A stretch of 64,000 nt of DNA, taken from Actinomadura oligospora ATCC 43269. Lineage in GTDB: Bacteria; Actinomycetota; Actinomycetes; Streptosporangiales; Streptosporangiaceae. A program made the translations under genes and the position numbers. The notes beneath the pieces were generated by a model that saw only the letters and a list, made by a program, of their open reading frames with translations, did no database searches and was not told the DNA's origin. Location: NCBI RefSeq assembly GCF_000518265.1, contig NZ_JADG01000012.1:1-64000 (forward strand), read 5' to 3'. Of the stretch, positions 50,391 to 58,706 are shown piece by piece; within the stretch, counting starts at the first letter, position 1; each line of letters opens with the position of its first letter.

Positions 50391-51200
50391 TTGAGCCCCG
50401 TCTTCGGTCATGGCCGCCTCCGGCTGTACCTGCTCAAGCTGCTGGAGGAGTCCCCGCGGCACGGCTACGAGGTGATCCGGCTGCTCCAGGACCGGTTCCT
50501 CGGGGTGTACTCGCCGTCCCCCGGCACGATCTACCCGCGCCTGGCCCGGCTGGAGTCCGAGGGGCTGGTCAGCCACGAGGTCGTCAAGGGCAAGAAGGTC
50601 TACTCGCTCACCGACAAGGGCCGGGCCGAGCTGGAGCGGCGGATGGACGAGCTGGCCGAGCTGGAGGAGGAGATCACCGCCTCCGCGCAGGAGTTCGCCC
50701 GCGAGGTCCAGCAGGACGTCCGGCAGACCGTCCGGTCGCTGCGCGAGGAGCTGACCGCCGCCGCCCGGACCATGCGCGAGTCGGCGGGCACCACGTCCAA
50801 GGAGACGTGGAAGGAGACCTCCAAGCAGCAGAAGGACGAGTGGCGCCGCCAGAAGGAGCAGTGGAAGGAGGCCACCGGCCGGCAGAAGGACGAGTGGAGG
50901 CGGCAGAAGGAGTTCTGGCGCGAGCAGAAGGAGGCGTGGAAGGAGGAGTGGCGTCTCAACTGGGAGGACGCGTGGCGCAACGTCACCGGCTCCCGCGACG
51001 ACGTCGCCCGCCTCAAGCTGGAGCGCCTCATGCGCCGCTTCGTTGAGGACGTCCGCCGCGACGCCCAGGACGCCTCCCTCGCCGACATCGACCTCGAGGC
51101 CACCGAGACCCTCCTCGCCGAAACCCGCGCCCGCCTCCGCAGCGACCTCTTCCACCGCGACCGCACGGAGCGTGAAGCCGAGAAGGAGGGGCGGGAGTGA
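50391..51200 (+). CDS. PadR-family regulator with a Trp-rich charged coiled-coil tail
   Basis: 269 residues. The N-terminal 80 form the PadR winged helix (LYLLKLLEESPRHGYEVIRLL, SPGTIYPRLARLESEGLVS, KGKKVYSLTDKGRAEL). The rest is long and unusual: a helical, highly charged segment with Trp recurring every six to eight residues (KETWKETSK, KDEWRRQKE, QWKEATG, EFWREQKE, AWKEEWRLNWEDAWR), probably an amphipathic coiled coil or membrane-surface helix. The TTG start has AGGAG five bases upstream. Overlaps the next small gene by four bases (GTGA). Confidence 0.85.
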   Translation: MSPVFGHGRLRLYLLKLLEESPRHGYEVIRLLQDRFLGVYSPSPGTIYPRLARLESEGLVSHEVVKGKKVYSLTDKGRAELERRMDELAELEEEITASAQEFAREVQQDVRQTVRSLREELTAAARTMRESAGTTSKETWKETSKQQKDEWRRQKEQWKEATGRQKDEWRRQKEFWREQKEAWKEEWRLNWEDAWRNVTGSRDDVARLKLERLMRRFVEDVRRDAQDASLADIDLEATETLLAETRARLRSDLFHRDRTEREAEKEGRE

Positions 51201-51349
51201 CCGGTTTCGAGAAGTGGGGCGACCTCCGCGACGAGGCCGTGGCGGAGGCCGGAGGCGAGGAGGCCGTCGCCGAGGCGGGCAAGCGCGTCCAGGAGTACAT
51301 CGACGATCACCGGCTCGCCGAACGTCAAAGGACGCTCGACCTGACCTAG
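51197..51349 (+). CDS. 50-residue protein, apparently a truncated XRE-type regulator
   Basis: A GTG overlapping the PadR stop (GTGA) with AAGGAGG six bases upstream starts a 50-codon frame: MTGFEKWGDLRDEAVAEAGG, then VQEYIDDHRLAERQRTLDLT. Its end resembles the linker and first helix of XRE antitoxins, which usually continue HRLAExRxxxGLTQ. Here a TAG follows the LT, where a Gln codon (CAG) would be expected, and a terminator follows immediately. Either it is a real small protein coupled to PadR, or it is the remnant of an XRE gene cut at its helix-turn-helix. Confidence 0.55.
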   Translation: MTGFEKWGDLRDEAVAEAGGEEAVAEAGKRVQEYIDDHRLAERQRTLDLT

Positions 51350-51358
51350 GGAGCGCCG

Positions 51359-51385
51359 GCCCCGGAACCCGTGAGGTTCCGGGGC
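51359..51385. terminator. Intrinsic terminator after the PadR operon
   Basis: Perfect 11-base stem GCCCCGGAACC (51359-51369) with GGTTCCGGGGC (51375-51385), five-base loop, followed by TCTTGTGTTCT. It serves the rightward operon and perhaps the convergent hydrolase. Confidence 0.8.
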
Positions 51386-51395
51386 TCTTGTGTTC

Positions 51396-52220
51396 TCAGA
51401 GCGCGAAGGCCGTGATCAGGCGCTCTGCGACTTCCCCGGAGTGGGCGGTGGGGGCGTTGTGGGCGCCGGGGAAGAGCATCAGTTCGCAGCCGATCAGGTC
51501 CGCGAGGAGGCGGGCGGGACGGGCCGGGAGGTTGTCGCCCGTCCGCTCCCCCACGGCGAGGACGATCCGGTCGGCGAGGGTCCGCAGGGCCGCGACGTCC
51601 GGTTGGTGGGACGTCGTGTACGACCGCAGTTCGTACTCCAGCATCACCGGCGCGTTGGCGGCCTGGCGTTCGAGCATCGCCTGGACGCGCTCGGTCCGGG
51701 GCATCTCCCGCGGCTCCATGACGTCGCCGATCGCGGCGGCGAAGCGTCCGAACGCGGCGGCCGGGCCGTCGGTCTTGAGGATCGTGTACACCTCGTCGGT
51801 CATGGTGCGGTGCTCGTCGGCGTCCGGCAGGACGGCGAAGGCGGGCGGCTCGTGCGCGACCAGCCGCCGGACGGTCTCCGGATGGCGGGCGAGCAGCTCC
51901 ATCCCGACGATCGCTCCGGCGCTGCCGCCGAACACCAGCGCCTCGGTCGCGCCGAGGTGGCGCAGCAGCCGGTACGCGTCGTCGGCCGCGGTCTCGACCC
52001 GGTGCTCGGCGCGCTCGTCCGGGACGGACCGGGAGTAGCCGCGCGGGTCGAGGGCGACGAAGGTGAACCGGCCCGACAGGGCGTCCGCCAGGCCGTCGTA
52101 GACGGCGGCGTCGCCGGGGCCGCCCGGCAGGGCGAGCAACGTGGGGCCGTCCCCGCGTACCTCGTAGTACAGCGTCCCTCCGGGCACCTCGACGGTTCCG
52201 CTCCGCATCATGCTCCCCAT
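51396..52220 (-). CDS. Alpha/beta-fold hydrolase
   Basis: 274 residues. Nucleophile elbow VFGGSAGAIVGMEL (G-G-S-A-G, Ser nucleophile), oxyanion region LPGGPGDAAVYDGL, the DPRGYSRS loop, and the C-terminal GAHNAPTAHSGEVA with the catalytic His. This is the group of proline-iminopeptidase-like and haloalkane-dehalogenase-like hydrolases of actinomycetes; substrate unknown. Three nearby ATG codons exist (52220, 52211 and 52208), and the ribosome-like GGGGAG best fits the last. Divergent from a methyltransferase with a CTAG-rich dyad between. Confidence 0.8.
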   Translation of the reverse strand: MGSMMRSGTVEVPGGTLYYEVRGDGPTLLALPGGPGDAAVYDGLADALSGRFTFVALDPRGYSRSVPDERAEHRVETAADDAYRLLRHLGATEALVFGGSAGAIVGMELLARHPETVRRLVAHEPPAFAVLPDADEHRTMTDEVYTILKTDGPAAAFGRFAAAIGDVMEPREMPRTERVQAMLERQAANAPVMLEYELRSYTTSHQPDVAALRTLADRIVLAVGERTGDNLPARPARLLADLIGCELMLFPGAHNAPTAHSGEVAERLITAFAL

Positions 52221-52256
52221 CCTAGGATCACTAGTTTCAAAGCTAGGATACCTAGG
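52221..52256. promoter_or_regulatory. CTAG-rich dyad in the hydrolase/methyltransferase divergent gap
   Basis: Four CTAG tetramers at 52222, 52231, 52243 and 52252 are arranged symmetrically (spacings 9, 12, 9) in arms CCTAGGATCACTAG and CTAGGATACCTAGG around TTTCAAAG. CTAG is rare in high-GC DNA, so this is a strong operator candidate for a divergently acting repressor. No regulator gene is adjacent. Confidence 0.6.
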
Positions 52257-52274
52257 TTAGCGGTGCGTGCGAGG

Positions 52275-53378
52275 ATGACGGACGTGCAGTGGATCGAAGA
52301 AGGCCGTGATCAGAGCGCGCGTTGGTTGTGTGAGGGGGGATGGCCCGCGCCCGTGGACGTCGTCGTGGTGGACGACGAGCTGACGGCGGACGCGGCGCTG
52401 CGGATGGTCCGGGACGGCTCCTCGCTGCTGTGGCGCGGGGACTACCAGAACGCGCGGCAACTGCTCAGCGCGCTCGGACGGCGGGTCCGGAGCGGCGGGA
52501 AGACCCCGAAGGGGGACGCCCGGTCGGTCTTCTACGCGTACCGGGAGGCCAGGTCGCGGGAGGCGAGCCTGCTGAGCCGTCTCCTCGTCCCGCTGGACGC
52601 CGACAACTCGGTGCCGCTGCGCCGCGCGCCGGACGTCCGGCAGGCCGTCGGACGGGTGTACGGGCCGGGCGAGGAGTCGGTGATCCCGCTGCGGGAGCTG
52701 CTCGGGATCCTCGGCGCCGAGCAGTGGCGCGAGCAGGGCGTCGAGGTGCCCGCGGTGGGCGGACGCATCCATCCGCACTACGGCGTGTTCGCGCCGACGC
52801 GGCAGGAGTACGTCGACCTCGTCGCCCAGGCGCCGCTGCCGTCCGAGGACGTGGCGTTCGACATCGGCACCGGGACGGGGGTCCTCGCGGCCGTCCTCGC
52901 GCGGCGGGGCGTCGAGCGGGTCGTCGCGACCGACGCCGACCCGAGGGCGCTGGCGTGCGCGCGGGAGAACGTCGAGCGGCTCGGCCTGGACGTCGAGGTC
53001 GTGGAGGCCGACCTGTTCCCGCGCGGACGCGCCGGGGTCGTGGTGTGCAACCCGCCATGGCTTCCGGGTAAACCCGCGTCCGGGCTCGACCACGCGGTCT
53101 ACGACCCGGGCAGCCGCATGCTGCACGGCTATCTGGACCGGCTCCGCGCGCACCTGCGGCCGGGCGGCGAGGGCTGGCTCGTCCTGTCCGACCTGGCCGA
53201 GCACCTCGGCCTGCGGACGCGCGACGAGTTGCTCACCCGGTTCGACCGCGCGGGCCTGCGGGTGGCGGACCGGCTCGACGCCAAGCCCGTCCACCCGCGC
53301 GCCGCCGACGCCGACGACCCGCTGCACGCCGCCCGCGCGGCCGAGGTCACCTCGCTCTGGCGCCTCGTCGGCGCGTGA
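52275..53378 (+). CDS. HemK-like SAM-dependent methyltransferase
   Basis: 367 residues. The C-terminal half has motif I FDIGTGTGVLAAVLAR, acidic ATDADPRALACAREN, the NPPW motif (VVCNPPWLPGKPAS) typical of N-methyltransferases acting on glutamine or nucleobase nitrogens, and LRPGGEGWLVLSDLAEH. The N-terminal 200 residues are an unrelated, mostly helical region often seen with this domain in actinomycetes. ATG with GCGAGG just upstream. Substrate unknown. Confidence 0.8.
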   Translation: MTDVQWIEEGRDQSARWLCEGGWPAPVDVVVVDDELTADAALRMVRDGSSLLWRGDYQNARQLLSALGRRVRSGGKTPKGDARSVFYAYREARSREASLLSRLLVPLDADNSVPLRRAPDVRQAVGRVYGPGEESVIPLRELLGILGAEQWREQGVEVPAVGGRIHPHYGVFAPTRQEYVDLVAQAPLPSEDVAFDIGTGTGVLAAVLARRGVERVVATDADPRALACARENVERLGLDVEVVEADLFPRGRAGVVVCNPPWLPGKPASGLDHAVYDPGSRMLHGYLDRLRAHLRPGGEGWLVLSDLAEHLGLRTRDELLTRFDRAGLRVADRLDAKPVHPRAADADDPLHAARAAEVTSLWRLVGA

Positions 53379-53381
53379 GGC

Positions 53382-54350
53382 TCAGACCGTGAAGACGATC
53401 TTGCCGAAGAGGTCGCCCTCGGCCATCGCGGCGAACCCGTCACGCGCCTCGCGCAGCGGCAGGACGCGGTCGATCTGAGGCCTCAGCCCGGTCTTCACCA
53501 GGAACCGCGCGAGGCGTTCGAGCTGGTCACGCCGTCCCATCGTGGACCCGACGACCGACAGCTGCAGGAAGAACACCCGGTTGAGCTCAGCCGGCGGCAC
53601 CTGTCCGCTGGTCGCGCCGGACACCACGATCCGGCCGCCCGGACGCAGCGACTTCAGCGAGTGCGACCAGGTGGCCTGGCCGACGGTCTCCATCACCGCG
53701 TCCACCCGCTCGGGCAGCCGCGCGCCGGACTCGAACGCCTCGTCCGCGCCGATCTCGACCGCGCGCTTCCGCTTGGCCTCGCTGCGGCTCGTCGCGTACA
53801 CCCGGAAGCCCGCCGCCGAGGCGAGCGAGATGAGCGCCGTCGCGACGCCGCCGCCCGCGCCCTGCACCAGCACGGACGCGCCGGGCTGCAGCTCGGCCTT
53901 GTCGAACAGCATCCGGTACGCGGTCAGCCACGAGGTCGGCAGGCAGGCCGCCTCCTCGAAGGACAGCCCGGCGGGCTTCGGCACCAGGTTGCGGCGCGGC
54001 ACCGCGACCCGCTCGGCGAACGTCCCCGGGTGCGCCTCCGACAGGAGCGTGCGCTTCGGGTCCAGGGTCTCGTCGCCGCCGCCGCGCGCCGGGTCGCCGA
54101 CCACCGCGTGGACGATGACCTCGTTGCCGTCCTCGTCCACCCCGGACGCGTCGCAGCCGAGGATCATCGGGAGCCGGTCGGCGGACAGGCCGACGCCGCG
54201 CAGCGACCACAGGTCGTGGTGGTTGAGCGCGGTGGCCTTGACGGTGACCGTCGTCCAGCCGTCCGGGACGTCCGGTTCGGGCACTTCGCCGAGCGTGAGG
54301 CCGTCCAGGGGATTGTCTGCATCGAGGCGCGTGGCCGTGACAGCGAACAT
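53382..54350 (-). CDS. Zinc-free MDR, quinone-oxidoreductase-like
   Basis: 322 residues of the medium-chain dehydrogenase fold with NADPH-binding GAGGGVATALISL. The Cys/His zinc ligands of ADHs are absent: the first catalytic position reads NHHDLW and the structural loop is missing, which marks it as a quinone reductase or enoyl-reductase-like member. LNHHDLWSLRGVG and TSWLTAYRML are typical of that group. It ends three bases from the methyltransferase stop (convergent). The plus strand is clear of competing genes. Confidence 0.85.
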   Translation of the reverse strand: MFAVTATRLDADNPLDGLTLGEVPEPDVPDGWTTVTVKATALNHHDLWSLRGVGLSADRLPMILGCDASGVDEDGNEVIVHAVVGDPARGGGDETLDPKRTLLSEAHPGTFAERVAVPRRNLVPKPAGLSFEEAACLPTSWLTAYRMLFDKAELQPGASVLVQGAGGGVATALISLASAAGFRVYATSRSEAKRKRAVEIGADEAFESGARLPERVDAVMETVGQATWSHSLKSLRPGGRIVVSGATSGQVPPAELNRVFFLQLSVVGSTMGRRDQLERLARFLVKTGLRPQIDRVLPLREARDGFAAMAEGDLFGKIVFTV

Positions 54351-54372
54351 GCCGCCACCCTAGAGGGAGCGC

Positions 54373-57300
54373 TCACCGGGCCGACTGGGCGGACATGTCG
54401 TTGACCGTCTTACGGGCCAGATCGGCGCGCGTGTCGGACGTCGCGACCCGCACGTCCAGGGCCTTCCCCGCCCGGACGGCGTGCACGTCGAGCGTGTACG
54501 CGTGCCCGTCCCACCGCTCGGCGAACCACGTGGACGCGTCGCTCCGCCGCCACTCCCGTCCCGGGGGCGGCGGGCACGAGCCCGCGCACGGCCGCTGCTC
54601 GATCTCCAGCTGGAACGGCCCGACCTCCACCCCGGACGGCGTGGCGCCCGGCCGGACGCAGTACCAGCGCCCGCCGTCCCGGACGCACTGCCCGAACACC
54701 GGGCCGCGGAACGCGAACCCGAGGTCCTGCAGCGCCCACAGCCGCGACCAGTCCCCCCTCGTCCAGGTCGGCCCGGTGACGACCCGGGCCGGACGCCTCG
54801 CGTCGTACAGCCGGAACCGCTCGTCGGACGACGCGGGCAGCGGACCGGGCGGCGTGAACCGCCTGCCCGGCTTGTAGGTGGCCGGGTAGGCGCCCCGGAG
54901 CACCTGGTCGAGGACGTACATCGCCCGGTCGCCGACCCGCGCGTCGGGGACCTCGCCCCGGATCTCCAGGGTGTAGTCCTTCGACGAGAGGGTCGCGGCG
55001 GCCGAGGTGTCCCGCGCGGTCGAGAACCTCGTGACGCTCGGCGGGCTGTTCGGGGCCGGGTCGTTCTGGCCCTGCTGGCTCACGTTGGGCGTGCCGGGAT
55101 TGTCGGTGATCGTCAGCGAGACGGTCAGCTCGGGACGCAGCGGGTCGCCCTCCACGTACCGGCACTCCCGCCGTCCGCGGCCCACCTCCAGGGGGGTCGC
55201 GACCAGCCCGCCGAGATGCGGCCCGAGCATGTCGCAGGCGGCCCGGTCGACCGACGATGGCGCGTGCCGCTCGACCCAGCGCAGGGCCCCGAGCAGGTGC
55301 CCGCCGTCCAGGCCGGGCAGGACGCACAGGTACAGCATGAGCAGGCACAACACCTGCATCCCGGCCATCGCACGCCAGTCCGAGAGCAGGCGCGGCTCGG
55401 TCAGCGGACGCGGCGGACGCCTCGTCTCCGCCGTGTACCGCTCGGCCAGGCGGTCGCGCAGCGCGCCGTGCCGGAACCGGTACCCGCCGCCCGACTGCCG
55501 CAGGACGCCCCGCTTCCGCGCGTCCTCCAGGAACGCCATGAGGTCGTGCGGCGTCCGGCCGCGCAGCGTCAGCCACGCGTGCGCCACCCGGAACCGTCCC
55601 CAGGAGGACAGCGTGATCCCGCCGTACCAGAGGACGGCCAGGGTCAGCGCGAACGCCGTGCCGAGCGCGGCCGGGTCCAGGTCGTCTTCCCAGCGCAACG
55701 CGAGCAGGAAGGGCGTGCCCAGCAGCAGCGGCAGCGGCCACGCCTGCCGCAGCGTGTGGTCCCAGCCGAGGGCGAGCGCGGCCCGCCGGTCCGCGCGCAG
55801 CATCCCGGGCGGCCCCGACTCCTCGGCCGGGTCGGACGCGACGCTGAACCACCACGCGAACCGCCACAGCATGACCACGGCCACGAGCAGCGTCACGGCG
55901 GCGGCGAACCGGCCGAGCGGGCCGTCCAGCCAGAGCCCGAGGGGCGCGAACAGCGCCGCGGCGACCGGCAGCGCGAACAGGCCGCCCACGCTGCCGCCCG
56001 CCTCGCGCCGGTTCAGCTCGTGCCGGACCTCGCGGAGGGAGCGCAGCCGCAGCGGCATCATCAGCCACCGCTCGCGCGCGAGCTGCGACCAGGTCACGAT
56101 GCCCAGGTAGGCGAGGATCGGGAACAGCACCCACGCGGCCACCGACGCGGCGTGCGGCGCGAGATCCCGGGCGATCCAGTACCGGTGCGGGATCCGGTAG
56201 CCGAGCGCGCCGATCACGATCCCCGCCGCGACCAGCGCCGACGCGGGCCCGGACGCGCGGACGACGGCCGGGACCGCCTCGTCCAGCCGCCACCACTCCA
56301 GGTCGTTCTCGTCGTTCTCGCGCAGGTGCCAGGCCAGGTACCCGAGCCAGCGGCGCGCGTCCTCGACGTGTCCCGCGTCCTCGTCGGCGTACGCCGCCGG
56401 GACGAACCGCTCCAGCAGCCGGTTCTCGACACTCTCCGCGTCCGGGAGGTCGAGCAGTTCGGCGGGGTCGTCCGACGCCCGCGCGTACGCGGCGCGCGCG
56501 AGGCCGACCATCAGCGGCGACGCGAGCGCCTCCTTCACCGGCCCGGCCGCGTCCGACTCCAGGGCCGCCAGCACCGGACGCCAGCGGCCGTCGGCGTCCG
56601 GACTGTGGTCGGCGAGCGGCAGTGACGCCGTGATCTGCCCGGTGACCAGCGGACGCAGCTCCACGACCGCCGCGCCCGCGAGCAGCATCCCGGCGTCCTC
56701 GACCGCGCCCGTGTACTCGTTCGGACGGCTCGTCAGCACCAGCGGCAGCCGCGCCGAGCCCCGCCGGTTGAGCTCCGCCAGCGCGGCGGCGCGCGCCTCG
56801 GCGGGGATCTCGTCCAGGCCGTCCAGGACGAGCAGGACGCGGTGGCTCTCCAGCAGCCCGGACGCCACCAGCCGCGCGTCCGCGACGGACCGTCCGATCT
56901 CGGGGTACGCGGCGGCGACGCGGCGCGCCGCCCAGTGCAGCAGCCGCTGGCGGGACGGCACCCAGCCCGCCAGGGGCACCACGACGGGAACCGGGCCGGG
57001 CGCGCCTCCCGGCTTCAGCAGCTGCGACGCCAGGGCCGTCGCGAGCACCGACTTGCCCGCGCCCGCCGTGCCGAGGATGACCAGCCGCCCCGACGGGACG
57101 CTCCGGAACAGCCCCGCGGCCTCGCCGATCTCGCCGTCCCGCAGGAAGTCCCCGGCCCCCTCCGCCTGCCGGACGCCGTCCGGGACCCTCCACCGGACGG
57201 CGATCGCGCTCCGCTCGTCCGCGCCCGCCTGCTCCAGCTCCCGCAGGTACCGGGTGCGGACGGCCCCGGCGAGGACCCCGGCCTGCCCCCTGAGCCGGTC

Positions 57301-57666
57301 GTCGCTCGTCGCGTGCCGCTGCCAGCGGGCCAGCCAGATCCACCACGCGGCGATCCCGGCCAGCACCAGCCCGGCCGCGACCAAGAGCATCCCGGCCACG
57401 CCCGGCCTGCCGTGCAGCGTCAGCAGGTACGCCCCGACCCCCCACAACGGCACGCTCAGCAGGAGCACCGGCACCACGGGACGGGGCCCGGGGAGCCCGA
57501 CGTCGGGCGGCGCCACGACGTTGATCTCGCCCTCGTTCTTCGACACCTGGACGGAGACGTTGGTCGACCCGTAGTGATTGTTGGTGTAGTGCTCCCCCAC
57601 CGACCACTGCCTCCCGTCCCTACCGGCCGAACGCGCCCCTGATCGTCCCGAGGGGACACTCTCCAC
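54373..57666 (-). CDS. Membrane NACHT-domain NTPase
   Basis: 1097 residues. Seen in order: a polar N-terminus with Asn-rich GEHYTNNHYGSTNVSV; two helices (about 65-110); a NACHT ATPase with P-loop GTAGAGKS (about 199) and Walker B LLVLDGLDEIP (about 279), then SRPNEY; a helical region (ENRLLERFVP); and 6-8 further membrane helices between about 490 and 700. The last 300 residues are a soluble domain with paired Cys. Signalling STAND NTPases of this kind serve in stress or defence in bacteria. No effector domain is recognisable, so a role is not assigned. The GTG start lacks a clear ribosome site. Confidence 0.75.
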   Translation of the reverse strand: MESVPSGRSGARSAGRDGRQWSVGEHYTNNHYGSTNVSVQVSKNEGEINVVAPPDVGLPGPRPVVPVLLLSVPLWGVGAYLLTLHGRPGVAGMLLVAAGLVLAGIAAWWIWLARWQRHATSDDRLRGQAGVLAGAVRTRYLRELEQAGADERSAIAVRWRVPDGVRQAEGAGDFLRDGEIGEAAGLFRSVPSGRLVILGTAGAGKSVLATALASQLLKPGGAPGPVPVVVPLAGWVPSRQRLLHWAARRVAAAYPEIGRSVADARLVASGLLESHRVLLVLDGLDEIPAEARAAALAELNRRGSARLPLVLTSRPNEYTGAVEDAGMLLAGAAVVELRPLVTGQITASLPLADHSPDADGRWRPVLAALESDAAGPVKEALASPLMVGLARAAYARASDDPAELLDLPDAESVENRLLERFVPAAYADEDAGHVEDARRWLGYLAWHLRENDENDLEWWRLDEAVPAVVRASGPASALVAAGIVIGALGYRIPHRYWIARDLAPHAASVAAWVLFPILAYLGIVTWSQLARERWLMMPLRLRSLREVRHELNRREAGGSVGGLFALPVAAALFAPLGLWLDGPLGRFAAAVTLLVAVVMLWRFAWWFSVASDPAEESGPPGMLRADRRAALALGWDHTLRQAWPLPLLLGTPFLLALRWEDDLDPAALGTAFALTLAVLWYGGITLSSWGRFRVAHAWLTLRGRTPHDLMAFLEDARKRGVLRQSGGGYRFRHGALRDRLAERYTAETRRPPRPLTEPRLLSDWRAMAGMQVLCLLMLYLCVLPGLDGGHLLGALRWVERHAPSSVDRAACDMLGPHLGGLVATPLEVGRGRRECRYVEGDPLRPELTVSLTITDNPGTPNVSQQGQNDPAPNSPPSVTRFSTARDTSAAATLSSKDYTLEIRGEVPDARVGDRAMYVLDQVLRGAYPATYKPGRRFTPPGPLPASSDERFRLYDARRPARVVTGPTWTRGDWSRLWALQDLGFAFRGPVFGQCVRDGGRWYCVRPGATPSGVEVGPFQLEIEQRPCAGSCPPPPGREWRRSDASTWFAERWDGHAYTLDVHAVRAGKALDVRVATSDTRADLARKTVNDMSAQSAR

Positions 57667-57706
57667 CAGACGTCACGGAACGGCCACCGGTTCGCCGGAA
57701 ACCGGA

Positions 57707-57736
57707 AACGGCCCGCCCCGGGTGGGACGGGCCGTT
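57707..57736 (-). terminator. Terminator-like hairpin after the amino acid ABC operon
   Basis: AACGGCCCG (57707-57715) pairs with CGGGCCGTT (57728-57736), 12-base spacer, about 50 bases beyond the ATPase stop on the minus strand. Adequate for termination though no T-tract follows. Confidence 0.6.
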
Positions 57737-57788
57737 CCGTTCGGAACCGCTTCGGACGCGCTTGCCGACCCGCGCCGGCGGACCCGCG

Positions 57789-58706
57789 CTAGAGGACCTT
57801 GGAGAGGAAGTCCTGGGTGCGCGGGTGCTGCGGGTTCTCGATGACGTCGCGCGGACGGCCCTGCTCGACCACCACGCCGCCGTCCATGAAGACCAGCGAG
57901 TCGCCGACCTCGCGGGCGAAGCCGATCTCGTGGGTGACCACGATCATCGTCATGCCGTCCAGGGCGAGCTGCTTCATGACCTCCAGCACCTCGCCGACCA
58001 GCTCCGGGTCGAGCGCGGACGTCGGCTCGTCGAACAGCATCAGCGCGGGCTCCATGGCCAGGGCGCGCGCGATCGCGACCCGCTGCTGCTGCCCGCCGGA
58101 CAGCTGGCCCGGGTAGGCGTCCATCTTGTCGGCGAGGCCCACCCGCTCCAGCAGCGCGACGGCCCGCTCCCGGACCCGCGCCTTCGGCAGCCCCTTCACC
58201 TGGACGGGCGCCTCCATGACGTTGCCGAGCGCGGTCATGTGCGGGAAGAGGTTGAACCGCTGGAACACCATCCCGATGTCCCGGCGCTGCGCGGCGACCT
58301 CCCGCTCGCGCATCTCGTACAGCCGGTCGCCCTTCTGCCGGTAGCCGACCAGGTGGCCGTTCACCCAGAGCCTGCCGCCGTTGAGCTTCTCCAGGTGGTT
58401 GATGCAGCGCAGGAAGGTGGACTTCCCCGAGCCGGACGGCCCGATCACGCACATCACCTCGCCCGGCCGCACCGTGAGGTCGATGCCCTTCAGCACCTCC
58501 AGGCGGCCGAAGTTCTTGTGCACGTTCTCGGCGCGCACCATGAACTCGGGCGCCCCCGTCCCGGCCGTCGTCGCATCGCCGGACGCCGCCGTGTCGGACG
58601 CCTGCACGGCGTCCTCCCCGGAGGCCGTGGTCTCCGCCGCGTCCACGGCGTCCACGGCGTCCTCCGTGTCCGCCTTCGCCACGGACGGCCTGTCGTCGGT
58701 CGCCAT
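57789..58706 (-). CDS. Polar amino acid ABC transporter ATP-binding protein
   Basis: 305 residues. Walker A GPSGSGKST, Q-loop QRFNLF, ABC signature LSGGQQQR, Walker B LMLFDEPTSALD and the H-loop THE are all present, as in GlnQ/ArtP-type ATPases. The N-terminal 55 residues are an Ala/Asp/Thr/Glu-rich extension, possibly dispensable. The ATG shares a base with the permease stop (TGATG). It energises uptake of a polar amino acid. Confidence 0.93.
   Translation of the reverse strand: MATDDRPSVAKADTEDAVDAVDAAETTASGEDAVQASDTAASGDATTAGTGAPEFMVRAENVHKNFGRLEVLKGIDLTVRPGEVMCVIGPSGSGKSTFLRCINHLEKLNGGRLWVNGHLVGYRQKGDRLYEMREREVAAQRRDIGMVFQRFNLFPHMTALGNVMEAPVQVKGLPKARVRERAVALLERVGLADKMDAYPGQLSGGQQQRVAIARALAMEPALMLFDEPTSALDPELVGEVLEVMKQLALDGMTMIVVTHEIGFAREVGDSLVFMDGGVVVEQGRPRDVIENPQHPRTQDFLSKVL

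Noticed and set aside
51396..52220. Alpha/beta hydrolase as the missing OleB of the ole-like operon
   Set aside because: It is about 37 kb away, divergently regulated, and follows generic hydrolase motifs rather than OleB-specific ones.
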